Positions 31,711 through 40,903 of a stretch of 64,000 nt of DNA are shown here, piece by piece; position 1 is the stretch's first letter; each line of letters begins with the position of its first letter. The position numbers were made by a program, and so were the translations under genes. The notes beneath the pieces were generated by a model. That model was not told where the DNA came from. It worked only from the letters and a program-made list of their open reading frames with translations, and searched no databases. The stretch lies in assembly GCA_937973685.1 (NCBI GenBank), contig CALJKJ010000002.1, positions 46,296 through 110,295 of the forward strand, given 5' to 3'. Source of the stretch: an uncultured Flavobacteriales bacterium. GTDB taxonomy: Bacteria; Bacteroidota; Bacteroidia; Flavobacteriales_D; Crocinitomicaceae.

Positions 31711-34539
31711 TTAGCAGAATTCACAAAATTGCGCCTTGTGATTGTGTGCAAACGGTACAGTTTCATCAAATAGTTTTTCTAAGAACACAACCAAGAATTC
31801 ATCGATTAACTCGGAAGGATTTTGACCGTCAAGTTGCGATAAGTCCAAGTAAAAAGGACTCTCAGAAATTGTCATAAAGGAAAAAATTCCTGAGAAATTG
31901 AGTTCTTTACCAAAGTTATGTTTGTATAAGTAACAGTAAATCAACAATTGCAAGGCGTAATTTTTGTTGTTGTCTTCTTTACTTTTGATGATGTTTTCAA
32001 TAATACTTGGATTGGCTTTTGTTGCGCTAATTTTTATATCACTAGGCGTCACTCCTCCCGATTTATAATCGATGATGCGGTAATCTCCTCCCCATTGATC
32101 GATACGGTCTAAAACGCCATGAATACGCACGTTTTTATCGTTTCCATTAACAGAAATTACTTTCACTACGTCAAGGTCTTTTTCTAATCCCGCAATGAAA
32201 AGACTTTTTTCAGGATTAGCTTTCAATAAATCTATTTCTCGGTCAAGAATCCTTAAAATTATTTCATTGGTCATCACATAATTAATGTGGTTGACGCCGG
32301 TTTCAATGAGTGATTTATCTTTTGAAAAATGATTGAAATAAGCTTCATCAATCAGTAAAGGAGCAGCTTTTTTCATGGACACTAACCGCTCAACTGTTAT
32401 CGCTTTTGCATGTTGTTCGATGCCTTCATCTGTTTTTTTCAGCAATAAAGGTTCAAATAATTTTTCCAACACTTCATGTATAATCGTTCCGAGTGTACTT
32501 GCTTCAATTTCTTCCTCTATTTTGTTCTCCTCGCCAATGCGTAAGAGGTAGCGGTAATAAAAATTCAACGGACATCTTAAAAACGCATCAATTTTAGAAA
32601 AGGTCAATCCCTCCGCTACAAATTCGTTTAAGCGCGCAATGATTTCAGGCGTTTTTTCAATGGAAATAGTCGCGATTTCTTCTTTGTTTCCCAACGTATA
32701 AAACTGCTTTTCAATCACAAAGTTAGGATTCACAGTTGCTAATTCTAACGATAGTTGTTGTATAAAGCGACTCGGTTCATTTGACCCGATTGCTTCACTA
32801 GCAGAAGAATAAGTGATGGTGATTTCTGATGCACAATGGAGTAATCGGTAAAAGTGATGTGCAAAAAGTCCTTGTTTATCGCGCGGAGTAGGTAAGCCAA
32901 AAAAGCGTCTCAAGTCCATTGGAATCAAAGTTTGAATGGGATTTGTTGGAGGCATTGTTCCTTCATTCAGACCCAAAACCAACACCCGTTTAAAATCAAG
33001 ACCGCGCGTTTCTAATAAGCCCATAATTTGCAATCCATCTAACGGATTTCCAAAATAAGCCAAGTTTTCTCCCGACCAATGTTGGTGAAACAAGGTTTTA
33101 AATGTGCCAAGTGACATCGGTGGATAATCCGCTTCAAGCAAGTTTTCTAACCCCACCAATGATGCACTAAATGTGCGAATAGTGGACTTCTCCAAGGTGT
33201 TTTCAACTGTTAACCAGTCATCGAGCAAGCGATTTAATTCTTGAATTGTTTTTAATGCTTCGTGCCAATTGTTTTTCCAAGGGGTAAACAAAAGGGCGCT
33301 TATTGCACTGATTTTTGGACTTAAATCCAATTCTTCCCGTGCGATGAAATGCCAGTTTTGTCGGACAATTTTTGTTTCTATTGCACGAATCTTTTTCAGT
33401 TCAAATTCGTCAATTATTCCTAAAACATAGGGGTGGTGAACAAATTGAATAAATTCTTTGTGGTAGATGGTTTTTGTTCCCCTCCGTACAATTGCTTCTT
33501 GAATTCGAAACAACAAATCAACCCATAATTTTAGGGAAGTATGTTTCAAAGGCATCCCCAATGTAATATTCGCTTTTCCGATAGATCGCGGTAAGTGATG
33601 CAACAGCGAACCCAATAGTTGTTCGTCGGCTAATAAAACCAATGTTTCATTTAAATCTGCTGGACTTAATTTAGCTAGAATTGACCCAATTACCGTTGCT
33701 TGACCGGTTAATTGTGGACATTCAACCAAGGTTACTTTTGCTGATTTTTCGCGTAATTCTTGGTGAACAAAAGGCAAAGATTTTAACTGTAAACGGTCGA
33801 GTAACGTACGGTGAAAAGCACCAGCTTCGTGAAATTTATCGTGTAAGTAAAAGACATCACTATCGATTAAAACATGTCCTCTTCCACTGCTTTTTAATTG
33901 TTTAAAAATGCTCAATTCTGCTTCTGAGAGTGCATTGAAGCCTGCAAAAACAAACTGTTCTTTTTTATTTTTTTGAAATACAAGATCTATGTTTTCTGCT
34001 ACTTTTCGGTAAATTTTTCCTTTTGTTGTTGCTTCTTTTTCGATTAACACCTTTGCGAAGGCATGATAATAAGGTCCTAACTTATCCCAAAAAGCCATGA
34101 ATTTCTGTTGTCCTTCCGAAAGATTATCGCCATTAAACGACCAATTTTCGATTTCACGGACATCCCTGAGGTTTTTGAATAATTGATCGGGTGCAACCAA
34201 ATAACGGTCAATTTCATCAAAGTCAGAGAGGAGCAATTGTCCCCAAGAAATAAACGCATCAAACGTTGTGAGTTCGTAGTCGATTGGATCTTGTTGAAAA
34301 ACGCGGTACAATTCGAAAAGCGCTTCCGTTTTGTCTATCATTGGTTCATCAACTAATCCCTGTAACCATGTGTCAATTGTAACAATTCGCGGCAACAATA
34401 TAGGCTTTCCAACAGCCTCAAAAAGTGCTCGTTGCATATACGAAGTCATCCGTTGAGAAGGTAACACAATTGTTAAATCCTCGAATGATAATTCGTTGTC
34501 AATAATGTATGTTGCAATATTAGCTACAAAGGGTTTCAT
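31711..34539 (-). CDS. PD-(D/E)XK nuclease, AddB-like inactive helicase
   Basis: A 942-residue protein that pairs a helicase-like fold without a Walker A motif (residues 1 to about 640; IVLPSQRMTSYMQRALF at the start, LVLGLNEGTMPPTNPIQTL mid-protein) with a C-terminal RecB-like nuclease domain whose catalytic core is YRIIDYKSGG. A Cys in FLRCPLNFYYRYLLRI and a terminal CEFC hint at the AddB-type iron-sulphur cluster. This points to an AddB-like subunit of a recombination nuclease, normally paired with an AddA helicase; none is in the window. Start at ATG 34539, dropping 11 residues of the longer frame. Confidence 0.87.
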   Translation of the reverse strand: MKPFVANIATYIIDNELSFEDLTIVLPSQRMTSYMQRALFEAVGKPILLPRIVTIDTWLQGLVDEPMIDKTEALFELYRVFQQDPIDYELTTFDAFISWGQLLLSDFDEIDRYLVAPDQLFKNLRDVREIENWSFNGDNLSEGQQKFMAFWDKLGPYYHAFAKVLIEKEATTKGKIYRKVAENIDLVFQKNKKEQFVFAGFNALSEAELSIFKQLKSSGRGHVLIDSDVFYLHDKFHEAGAFHRTLLDRLQLKSLPFVHQELREKSAKVTLVECPQLTGQATVIGSILAKLSPADLNETLVLLADEQLLGSLLHHLPRSIGKANITLGMPLKHTSLKLWVDLLFRIQEAIVRRGTKTIYHKEFIQFVHHPYVLGIIDEFELKKIRAIETKIVRQNWHFIAREELDLSPKISAISALLFTPWKNNWHEALKTIQELNRLLDDWLTVENTLEKSTIRTFSASLVGLENLLEADYPPMSLGTFKTLFHQHWSGENLAYFGNPLDGLQIMGLLETRGLDFKRVLVLGLNEGTMPPTNPIQTLIPMDLRRFFGLPTPRDKQGLFAHHFYRLLHCASEITITYSSASEAIGSNEPSRFIQQLSLELATVNPNFVIEKQFYTLGNKEEIATISIEKTPEIIARLNEFVAEGLTFSKIDAFLRCPLNFYYRYLLRIGEENKIEEEIEASTLGTIIHEVLEKLFEPLLLKKTDEGIEQHAKAITVERLVSMKKAAPLLIDEAYFNHFSKDKSLIETGVNHINYVMTNEIILRILDREIDLLKANPEKSLFIAGLEKDLDVVKVISVNGNDKNVRIHGVLDRIDQWGGDYRIIDYKSGGVTPSDIKISATKANPSIIENIIKSKEDNNKNYALQLLIYCYLYKHNFGKELNFSGIFSFMTISESPFYLDLSQLDGQNPSELIDEFLVVFLEKLFDETVPFAHNHKAQFCEFC

Positions 34540-34642
34540 TTGGTTTTGATTTGGAAAGGTGAATATAAGCATTCCTTTTCTTTTATGATTGCATCTAAAA
34601 AAAACAATAGCTATATTATTTTAGCAAAGTATTGGTGTTTAT

Positions 34643-34675
34643 CTGCTGACAAACAGCAGGACATGTGTAACTTTA
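34643..34675 (+). promoter_or_regulatory. Promoter box TAACTTTA with upstream dyad CTGCTG-ACAAA-CAGCAG
   Basis: The -7-like box TAACTTTA lies at 34668-34675, 17 nt before ATG 34693. Eight nt upstream of the box is a perfect 6-bp dyad with a 5-nt centre (34643-34659), at the place of the -33 element. No TTG is present. This suggests an operator for a substrate-responsive regulator; it could also be a chance dyad. Confidence 0.4.
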
Positions 34676-34692
34676 GCGGACAAATGTTCACC

Positions 34693-36570
34693 ATGGAAAA
34701 CTATCGTCGCTCGTATACAGAAAGTATTGAAAATCCTACCTTATTTTGGGGGGAAGAAGCTAAAAAATTAAATTGGTTCAAACAACCGACTACTATTTTT
34801 GAACCCAAAGCAAATGGAACGGTTAGTTGGTTTCCAGATGGCGAATTGAATACATCGTACTTATGCTTGGATCACCATGTTGCAAATGGGTTAGGGAATC
34901 AAACGGCAATGATTTTCGATTCACCAGTTACCAACACCATTCAAAAGTATTCGTACAGTGAATTATTGGCATTGGTTGCAAAATTTGCTGGAGCTTTGCG
35001 TGCAAAAGGACTTGAAAAAGGCGATCGTGTTATCATTTACATGCCGATGGTTCCGGAGGCAACTATTGCCATGTTGGCGTGTGCGCGTTTGGGCTTGATT
35101 CACTCCGTTGTTTTTGGAGGTTTCGCCGCTCATGAACTTGCAATTCGTATAGACGATGCGGGAGCGAAAGCAATCATAACAGCAAATTTTGGAATCGAAA
35201 TCCAACGCATTATACCCTATCACCCAATTATCGAACAAGCGTTGTCATTGGCAACTAACCAACCTGAATTGGTTATTTCGTATAACAGAGCAAACGATAC
35301 TGTTCCAATCAACACTGCTTTTGCTGATTTTCATACGTTGTTACAGCAAGCAGCACCGGCAGCAGCAGTATCGTTAAAAGCAACGGATCCATTGTATATT
35401 TTGTATACTTCAGGAACAACCGGGAAACCAAAAGGAATTGTTCGCGATAATGGTGGTCATGCAGTTGCCCTACGTTTTTCCATGGAAAAAATATATGGCA
35501 TCAAACAAGGTGAAGTTTTTTGGGCAGCATCCGATATTGGTTGGGTTGTTGGACATTCCTATATTGTTTATGCGCCTTTAATTGCTGGTGCAACAACCAT
35601 AGTTTTTGAAGGAAAACCAATCAAAACTCCTAATGCAGGAACGTTTTGGCGCATTATTCACGAACACAACGTAGCTGTTTTCTTTACTGCACCAACTGCT
35701 ATTCGTGCCATCCGAAAAGAAGACCCTCACAACGAATTTTACAATCCTGAATACACAAAAAATCTCCGCAGTTTATTTCTAGCGGGCGAACGCTGTGATG
35801 TTGCAACACTTGAATATGCACAAACCTTATTACAAAAACCTGTAATTGATCACTGGTGGCAAACAGAAAGTGGCTGGCCAATGATTGCGAACATGCAAGG
35901 CTTTGAAGCTGCACCAGTAAAACCTGGTTCCTCATCTTTTCCCGTTTGCGGGTACAACATCCAAATACTCAAAGAGGATGGAAGTGTCGCAAGTGCTCTG
36001 GAACAAGGATTTGTCACGATTAAATTGCCATTGCCTCCAGGTTGTTTACCAACGCTTTGGCAAAACAACGAACGTTTTGAAGCAGGTTATTTGAGTCAAT
36101 ATCCAGGTTATTATTTCACGGGAGATGGTGGTTATGTGGATGAAGATGGTTATATTTTTATCACAGGTCGCGTAGACGATGTTATCAATGTTGCAGGTCA
36201 CCGCTTATCGACTGCCGAAATGGAAGAAATAACTGCTGGTTTAGCTTGTACAGCCGAATGTGCTGTCATTGGCGCAAACGATGAATTAAAAGGTGAAGTT
36301 CCGATTGCGTTTGTCGTTTTAAAAGACACTGAAACACGCGATTTTGAAACGATTTCTTCGGAAATAAAAGCCAAAATTCGTTCTGAAATTGGCGCAGTTG
36401 CATCGTTGAAAATAGTTTATTTTGTTCAACGATTACCCAAAACACGTAGCGGAAAAATTTTACGCACCATTTTAAGAAGTTTAGCAAATAACGCACCTTT
36501 TACTATACCAGGCACCATCGAAGATGCCGCTGTAATAGATGAAGTAAAAGAGGTGTTGCGGAACAGTTAA
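34693..36570 (+). CDS. Propionyl-CoA/acetyl-CoA synthetase-like ligase
   Basis: A 625-residue AMP-forming acyl-CoA ligase. Core motifs are YTSGTTGKPKG (A3), TGRVDDVINVAGHRLST (A8) and the catalytic Lys in PKTRSGKILR (A10). The branch-specific phrases SYLCLDHHVANGLGNQTA, DNGGHAVALRFSMEKIYGI and WVVGHSYIVYAPLIAG are those of PrpE-type propionyl-CoA synthetases, so propionate is the best guess; acetate or another short acid is possible. The start at 34693 gives the usual ENYRRSYTESIENP opening; the earlier in-frame codons from 34540 lie outside the conserved part and overlap the promoter. It is monocistronic. Confidence 0.9.
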   Translation: MENYRRSYTESIENPTLFWGEEAKKLNWFKQPTTIFEPKANGTVSWFPDGELNTSYLCLDHHVANGLGNQTAMIFDSPVTNTIQKYSYSELLALVAKFAGALRAKGLEKGDRVIIYMPMVPEATIAMLACARLGLIHSVVFGGFAAHELAIRIDDAGAKAIITANFGIEIQRIIPYHPIIEQALSLATNQPELVISYNRANDTVPINTAFADFHTLLQQAAPAAAVSLKATDPLYILYTSGTTGKPKGIVRDNGGHAVALRFSMEKIYGIKQGEVFWAASDIGWVVGHSYIVYAPLIAGATTIVFEGKPIKTPNAGTFWRIIHEHNVAVFFTAPTAIRAIRKEDPHNEFYNPEYTKNLRSLFLAGERCDVATLEYAQTLLQKPVIDHWWQTESGWPMIANMQGFEAAPVKPGSSSFPVCGYNIQILKEDGSVASALEQGFVTIKLPLPPGCLPTLWQNNERFEAGYLSQYPGYYFTGDGGYVDEDGYIFITGRVDDVINVAGHRLSTAEMEEITAGLACTAECAVIGANDELKGEVPIAFVVLKDTETRDFETISSEIKAKIRSEIGAVASLKIVYFVQRLPKTRSGKILRTILRSLANNAPFTIPGTIEDAAVIDEVKEVLRNS

Positions 36571-36601
36571 GAAAACGGTTCTAAATTGTTACCTTCACAA
36601 C

Positions 36602-39600
36602 GTGAAAAAGGAAGGAAAAGCGAAGAAAGAATTCGAAGCAGGAGCGTTTATTTTAAAAGACACTTCGTTTAATGATATAACCTTTGGAACGTTATTAAAG
36701 GTTGCAGACGCTACGGTCATACAACATGCTCCGTCTAATGCTAGTGCTGTTCAAGCGCTTACCATGGAAATTGACAGTTGTTTGTTTTCGTGTAATTACG
36801 GATACAGAGAAGAACACACAGTAGCACTGGTTCAATCACCGAATTCAATTCTCATGACTTGTTCTTGTGGTGAGACAACTGACAAAATGTGTACGCATCA
36901 AGGGTTTGTTTTATTTCATGCCCTTGAAAACAAACATTACCGCCTTTTTTTTGATGCCCCCGCTCGGAATAAATTACTTGCAACTCATGCACGCAATTAC
37001 GGTATTACTTCACCAGAATTGATTGATCGTTCTTTTCGGTTGTTTTATGAAAATGACACAACCAAAATTGGCAATTTACAGAAAGCGCTCATTGGACTTT
37101 CGAGTGAAAAGAAAGATGAGCTCGTAGCCAAATTGAAACCTATTCCTTTTGATCCTGAACGACTCATTGAAACAAAAAATTATGCCTTTTTAGTATTACA
37201 CAGTAACAGTTATACAAAAGAATGTGTGATAAAATTTGTCAAAAGTGAGCAAACAAAAACAGGCGCGATTAAAACGCCCATTGAAGTGCAAAACGCACTC
37301 GATGAGGTCATCGCTCAAACAGAAATAAATGGGGTAAAAGCCTTTGCAGCTTTGGGGATTTTACAACAAGAATACCGTCAAAAGAGCACGCATCCAAAAG
37401 ACCAAGAAGAAGCATATCGCCGCGAAATTAAATTAATATTAGCGGTTTATCCCCTTTTTTCTGCGCTACCAACGTATGAAACAATTGACAAAACTATTGG
37501 ATTAAAACCCGCAAATTTCCGTCCCGTTTCACTCGTTGTTACACCTGTTGAAATGGCATTGCAGGTAACGCAAAAAGACGAGTTTTATGAAATAACGGGT
37601 GCTGTCGAAATAGCTAATAAGCACATTGCATTCGATGCAATCAACATAGCATATACACATTTTATTCGCCGAGGTGACACGTTGTATTTGGTCAAAGATT
37701 GGACACAAATGCGCACAATCAATTATTTTTTATTGCATCACGCAAAGTTGATTATTCACCATTCTCAATTCGAAGAATTTCAAAAGGAGTTTTTAGGTCC
37801 GCTTGAAAACAGCGCACAAATCAATTATTCATTTGTCAAAAAAGCATCGCGCGCACTGATCAAACAAACGGATTTGGCAGTAGTCAATGCACGACGAATT
37901 TATTTGTCGAATAGTGATCATTTCATCACCATTACCCCGATCATGCAATATGGTTCTGTTGAAATTCCAATATTAACCAAGCGGAAAATTATGACCATTG
38001 ATCAAACGGGAACATCGTTTGAAATACCACGTGATGACAAGCAAGAAATTTCATTCTTAGGTCATATTTTGCGGGAACATGATGATTTTGAAGAACAAAT
38101 TGGTGGTGATTTTTTCTACTTGCACAAACAACGATTTTTAGAGAACGATTGGTTTTTGAACGCCTTTGAACATTGGACTGAAAAGGGTTACGAATTGTTA
38201 GGTTTTCAGGAAATAACCAAAATAAAACTGCAACCAACCAAAATGAAGATTTCCATTCAGTTAATTAGTGGAATAGATTGGTTCGAAACAAAAACACATA
38301 TAGCAGTTGGTAATACGACTGTTCGATTGAAAGAAATTCAAAAAAGCGTCATCAAACATTCGCGCTACGTCGCACTTGGTGATGGGACCTTTGGTTTGTT
38401 ACCCGAACAATGGTTGAAACGTTTTGCTCAATTTTTTGATCAAGGAGAGTTTGTCGAAGAGGAGTTTCGAATTCCAAAAACATCTTATCAATTTATCGAT
38501 GAATGGTTTGATGTTGCGGAACTTGACCAAACTGTTAGGGAACAGATTTCGGAATTGAAAGCTAAGATTAATAATTTTGAGACAATTCCTGTTGTGCCAC
38601 TTCCCGTTCAGTTAACCGCAACCTTAAGGGATTACCAAAAAGATGGATACTACTGGTTACATTTTTTACGCGATTTTGGATTTGGCGGGATTTTAGCAGA
38701 TGACATGGGATTGGGGAAAACGGTTCAAGTTTTGGCGTTTCTTTCCAAATTAGCAGAGAAAAATCCTTCAGGAACCTATTTGATTGTCGTTCCGACATCG
38801 TTGGTATTTAATTGGCAAAACGAAATTGCGAAATTTACTCCTCACTTGAGTGTATTCGAAAATTACGGCAAAAACAGGGTAAAATCAGTATCCGCATTTG
38901 AAAACAGCCAATTAGTTTTAACAACGTATGGGTCTTTGATGAGTGACATCAAGCATTTCAAAGTATATGATTTTTCGTGCGTCATTTTAGACGAGGGACA
39001 AGCCATTAAAAATCCCGATTCAAAACGATATAAAATGGTGCGGTTGTTACAAGCACAACAACGAATTGTACTAACCGGAACACCAATTGAAAACAATACC
39101 TTGGATATCTTTTCCTTGTTGACTTTTTGTAATCCGGGCATATTTGGCACCTTGAAATCTTTCCGCGACCATTTTGCTTATCCAATTGATAAATTTCAAG
39201 ACAGTCAACGAGCACGTGAATTGCAACAGAAAATTCAACCATATTTACTCCGTCGTACCAAGAAACAAGTAGCCAAAGAGTTGCCCGAAAAAACAGAGAT
39301 GGTTATATATTGTGAAATGGATCACGAGCAGAAAAGAGTATACGATGTTTACAAGGAAGAGCTTAAAAATTACTTACTCAAAAAGCGTGTTTTAGATGAT
39401 GGTGAAAACAGTTTACATGTGTTGCAAGCGTTGACAAAACTCCGTCAGATTTGTAATTCACCAGCTTTGTTAAATGACAACGGTGTTTCATATGGGGAGC
39501 AATCAGCCAAGATTAGTGTTTTAATGGAACAACTTGAAGATAAAATTGGCGAACATAAAATTTTGGTTTTTTCTCAATTTGTTTCCATGCTTGACTTAGT

Positions 39601-40003
39601 TAAAACAGCATTGATTGAACGAGGCATTGCTTTTTCATATTTGACTGGTCAAACAAAAAACCGTCAAGAAGCTGTTGATTCGTTTCAAAATGACCCTTCT
39701 AAACGCGTTTTTCTCATCAGTTTAAAAGCAGGAGGAATGGGCTTGAATTTGACGGAAGCTGATTATGTTTATTTAATTGATCCGTGGTGGAACCCTGCAG
39801 TTGAAAATCAAGCAATAGACCGCGCATACCGCATTGGCCAAACGAAGCATGTTGTTGCAATTCGCTTGATTACTCCCAATACTATTGAAGAAAATATTCA
39901 GTTATTACAAGCAAGGAAACACGATTTAGTAGCCGATTTAGTGCATACAGACACCTCTCTATTGAAGAAATTGAGCAAAAAAGAATTAATGGATTTATTA
40001 TAA
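36602..40003 (+). CDS. SNF2-family helicase with SWIM zinc finger
   Basis: A 1,133-residue DEAD/SNF2 ATPase. An N-terminal zinc-finger-like CSCGETTDKMCTHQG (SWIM type, about residue 93) precedes about 600 residues of poorly conserved sequence, then the ATPase: ILADDMGLGKTVQV (Walker A), ILDEGQAIKNP (motif II is DEGQ, as in bacterial SNF2), LTGTPIENN (III), and in the second lobe AGGMGLNLTEADYV and QAIDRAYRIGQTKHV (VI). Such proteins remodel protein-DNA or protein-RNA complexes. The start is GTG (36602); a near-match -7 box (TACCTTCA) ends 4 nt before it. The nearest in-frame ATG is some 55 codons in and would cut the conserved part. Confidence 0.9.
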   Translation: MKKEGKAKKEFEAGAFILKDTSFNDITFGTLLKVADATVIQHAPSNASAVQALTMEIDSCLFSCNYGYREEHTVALVQSPNSILMTCSCGETTDKMCTHQGFVLFHALENKHYRLFFDAPARNKLLATHARNYGITSPELIDRSFRLFYENDTTKIGNLQKALIGLSSEKKDELVAKLKPIPFDPERLIETKNYAFLVLHSNSYTKECVIKFVKSEQTKTGAIKTPIEVQNALDEVIAQTEINGVKAFAALGILQQEYRQKSTHPKDQEEAYRREIKLILAVYPLFSALPTYETIDKTIGLKPANFRPVSLVVTPVEMALQVTQKDEFYEITGAVEIANKHIAFDAINIAYTHFIRRGDTLYLVKDWTQMRTINYFLLHHAKLIIHHSQFEEFQKEFLGPLENSAQINYSFVKKASRALIKQTDLAVVNARRIYLSNSDHFITITPIMQYGSVEIPILTKRKIMTIDQTGTSFEIPRDDKQEISFLGHILREHDDFEEQIGGDFFYLHKQRFLENDWFLNAFEHWTEKGYELLGFQEITKIKLQPTKMKISIQLISGIDWFETKTHIAVGNTTVRLKEIQKSVIKHSRYVALGDGTFGLLPEQWLKRFAQFFDQGEFVEEEFRIPKTSYQFIDEWFDVAELDQTVREQISELKAKINNFETIPVVPLPVQLTATLRDYQKDGYYWLHFLRDFGFGGILADDMGLGKTVQVLAFLSKLAEKNPSGTYLIVVPTSLVFNWQNEIAKFTPHLSVFENYGKNRVKSVSAFENSQLVLTTYGSLMSDIKHFKVYDFSCVILDEGQAIKNPDSKRYKMVRLLQAQQRIVLTGTPIENNTLDIFSLLTFCNPGIFGTLKSFRDHFAYPIDKFQDSQRARELQQKIQPYLLRRTKKQVAKELPEKTEMVIYCEMDHEQKRVYDVYKEELKNYLLKKRVLDDGENSLHVLQALTKLRQICNSPALLNDNGVSYGEQSAKISVLMEQLEDKIGEHKILVFSQFVSMLDLVKTALIERGIAFSYLTGQTKNRQEAVDSFQNDPSKRVFLISLKAGGMGLNLTEADYVYLIDPWWNPAVENQAIDRAYRIGQTKHVVAIRLITPNTIEENIQLLQARKHDLVADLVHTDTSLLKKLSKKELMDLL

Positions 40004-40034
40004 TAAATTCACGTTTTAGCACCAAACTTATTTG

Positions 40035-40042
40035 TAATTTTG
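40035..40042 (+). promoter_or_regulatory. -7 box TAATTTTG, 4 nt before ATG 40047
   Basis: TAATTTTG, ACCC, then ATG. A TTTT at 40014-40017 spaced 17 nt is the nearest -33 substitute. Confidence 0.5.
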
Positions 40043-40046
40043 ACCC

Positions 40047-40283
40047 ATGAAAAGAGCATTATTTTTACTCATTGCACTGTTGCTAGTTGTTGATTTCAGC
40101 TATGGTCAAGGTTGTTCACAATGTAAATTGTTAGCAGAACAAGGGTCAGAATTGGATGAGAATTCTTTCGGAACGAATATCAACAGTGGGATTCTTTATT
40201 TAATGGCTTTTCCGTATTTGATTTTGCTTTTCTTGTTTCGCCATCGCATCATTCGATTCTTCAAAGGCAAGAAAGAAGCATAA
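40047..40283 (+). CDS. Small membrane protein with CxxC
   Basis: A 78-residue protein. N-terminal signal-like helix (ALFLLIALLLVVDFSYGQ), a short exposed loop with CSQCKLL, and one membrane helix (ILYLMAFPYLILLFLF) followed by a basic tail RHRIIRFFKGKKEA. The CxxC could bind metal or be redox-active. No family is recognised. The promoter abuts the ATG, so it is an independent gene. It converges on nadD with 1 bp between them. Confidence 0.7.
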   Translation: MKRALFLLIALLLVVDFSYGQGCSQCKLLAEQGSELDENSFGTNINSGILYLMAFPYLILLFLFRHRIIRFFKGKKEA

Positions 40284-40284
40284 T

Positions 40285-40899
40285 TTACCGGTAAAAGTTC
40301 ATCTCATCGATGTATTTGTGCACAGGATCTGTGAGCAAATAACGCACATCTTTGCCGTTTTTTATCGCATTTCTAATAAAACTTGACGAAACTTTCATCA
40401 CTGGCGCATCTTCACAAATGATGATGTTCTCATTGAGATGAAATAAGTTTTCTGTTTTTCTTCCGATGGCAACAACTTCTTCTTCTTCTTGTGAGGTTAA
40501 CACACGTGGGTATACATAAAACCGGTAATTTTCCATTAAATGCTCGTGGTTGAACCATTTGTGAAACGTTCGAAGGTTGTCCTCGCCCATGATCAAACTA
40601 AAGTTGTCATTGGGGTATTTTTCTTTTAAAAATGCGAGTGTTGTTGATGTGTAATTCGGTTGGGGCAGATTAAATTCAATGTCGGATGCGCGTAATTTTG
40701 GATTGTCTTCTACTGCAATTTTAACAAGCGCTAAGCGGTGGTAATCAGGAAGCAAAGATGATTTAACTTTCAATGGATTTTGCGGAGTAACGACTAACCA
40801 AATTTGGTCCAAATCTGTAAAATCTGCCATGTAATTTGCAATGACCAGATGACCAACATGTATGGGGTTGAATGTTCCGAAATACAATCCGATATTCAT
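40285..40899 (-). CDS. nadD: Nicotinate-nucleotide adenylyltransferase
   Basis: A 204-residue enzyme that adenylates nicotinate mononucleotide to deamido-NAD, a late step of NAD synthesis. It shows the nucleotidyltransferase motif GTFNPIHVGHL at the start, the SSSFIRNAI signature near the end, and the intervening LIMGEDNLRTFHKW loop. It is the last gene of the conserved order yicC-gmk-nadD. The tryptophan-degradation genes elsewhere in the window could feed the same pathway via quinolinate. Confidence 0.95.
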   Translation of the reverse strand: MNIGLYFGTFNPIHVGHLVIANYMADFTDLDQIWLVVTPQNPLKVKSSLLPDYHRLALVKIAVEDNPKLRASDIEFNLPQPNYTSTTLAFLKEKYPNDNFSLIMGEDNLRTFHKWFNHEHLMENYRFYVYPRVLTSQEEEEVVAIGRKTENLFHLNENIIICEDAPVMKVSSSFIRNAIKNGKDVRYLLTDPVHKYIDEMNFYR

Positions 40900-40903
40900 C
40901 TTC

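Noticed and set aside
40284..40295. Perfect 12-bp palindrome TTTACCGGTAAA between convergent genes
   Set aside because: It has no loop and no T-tract, and includes the nadD stop codon, so it is neither a terminator nor clearly an operator.
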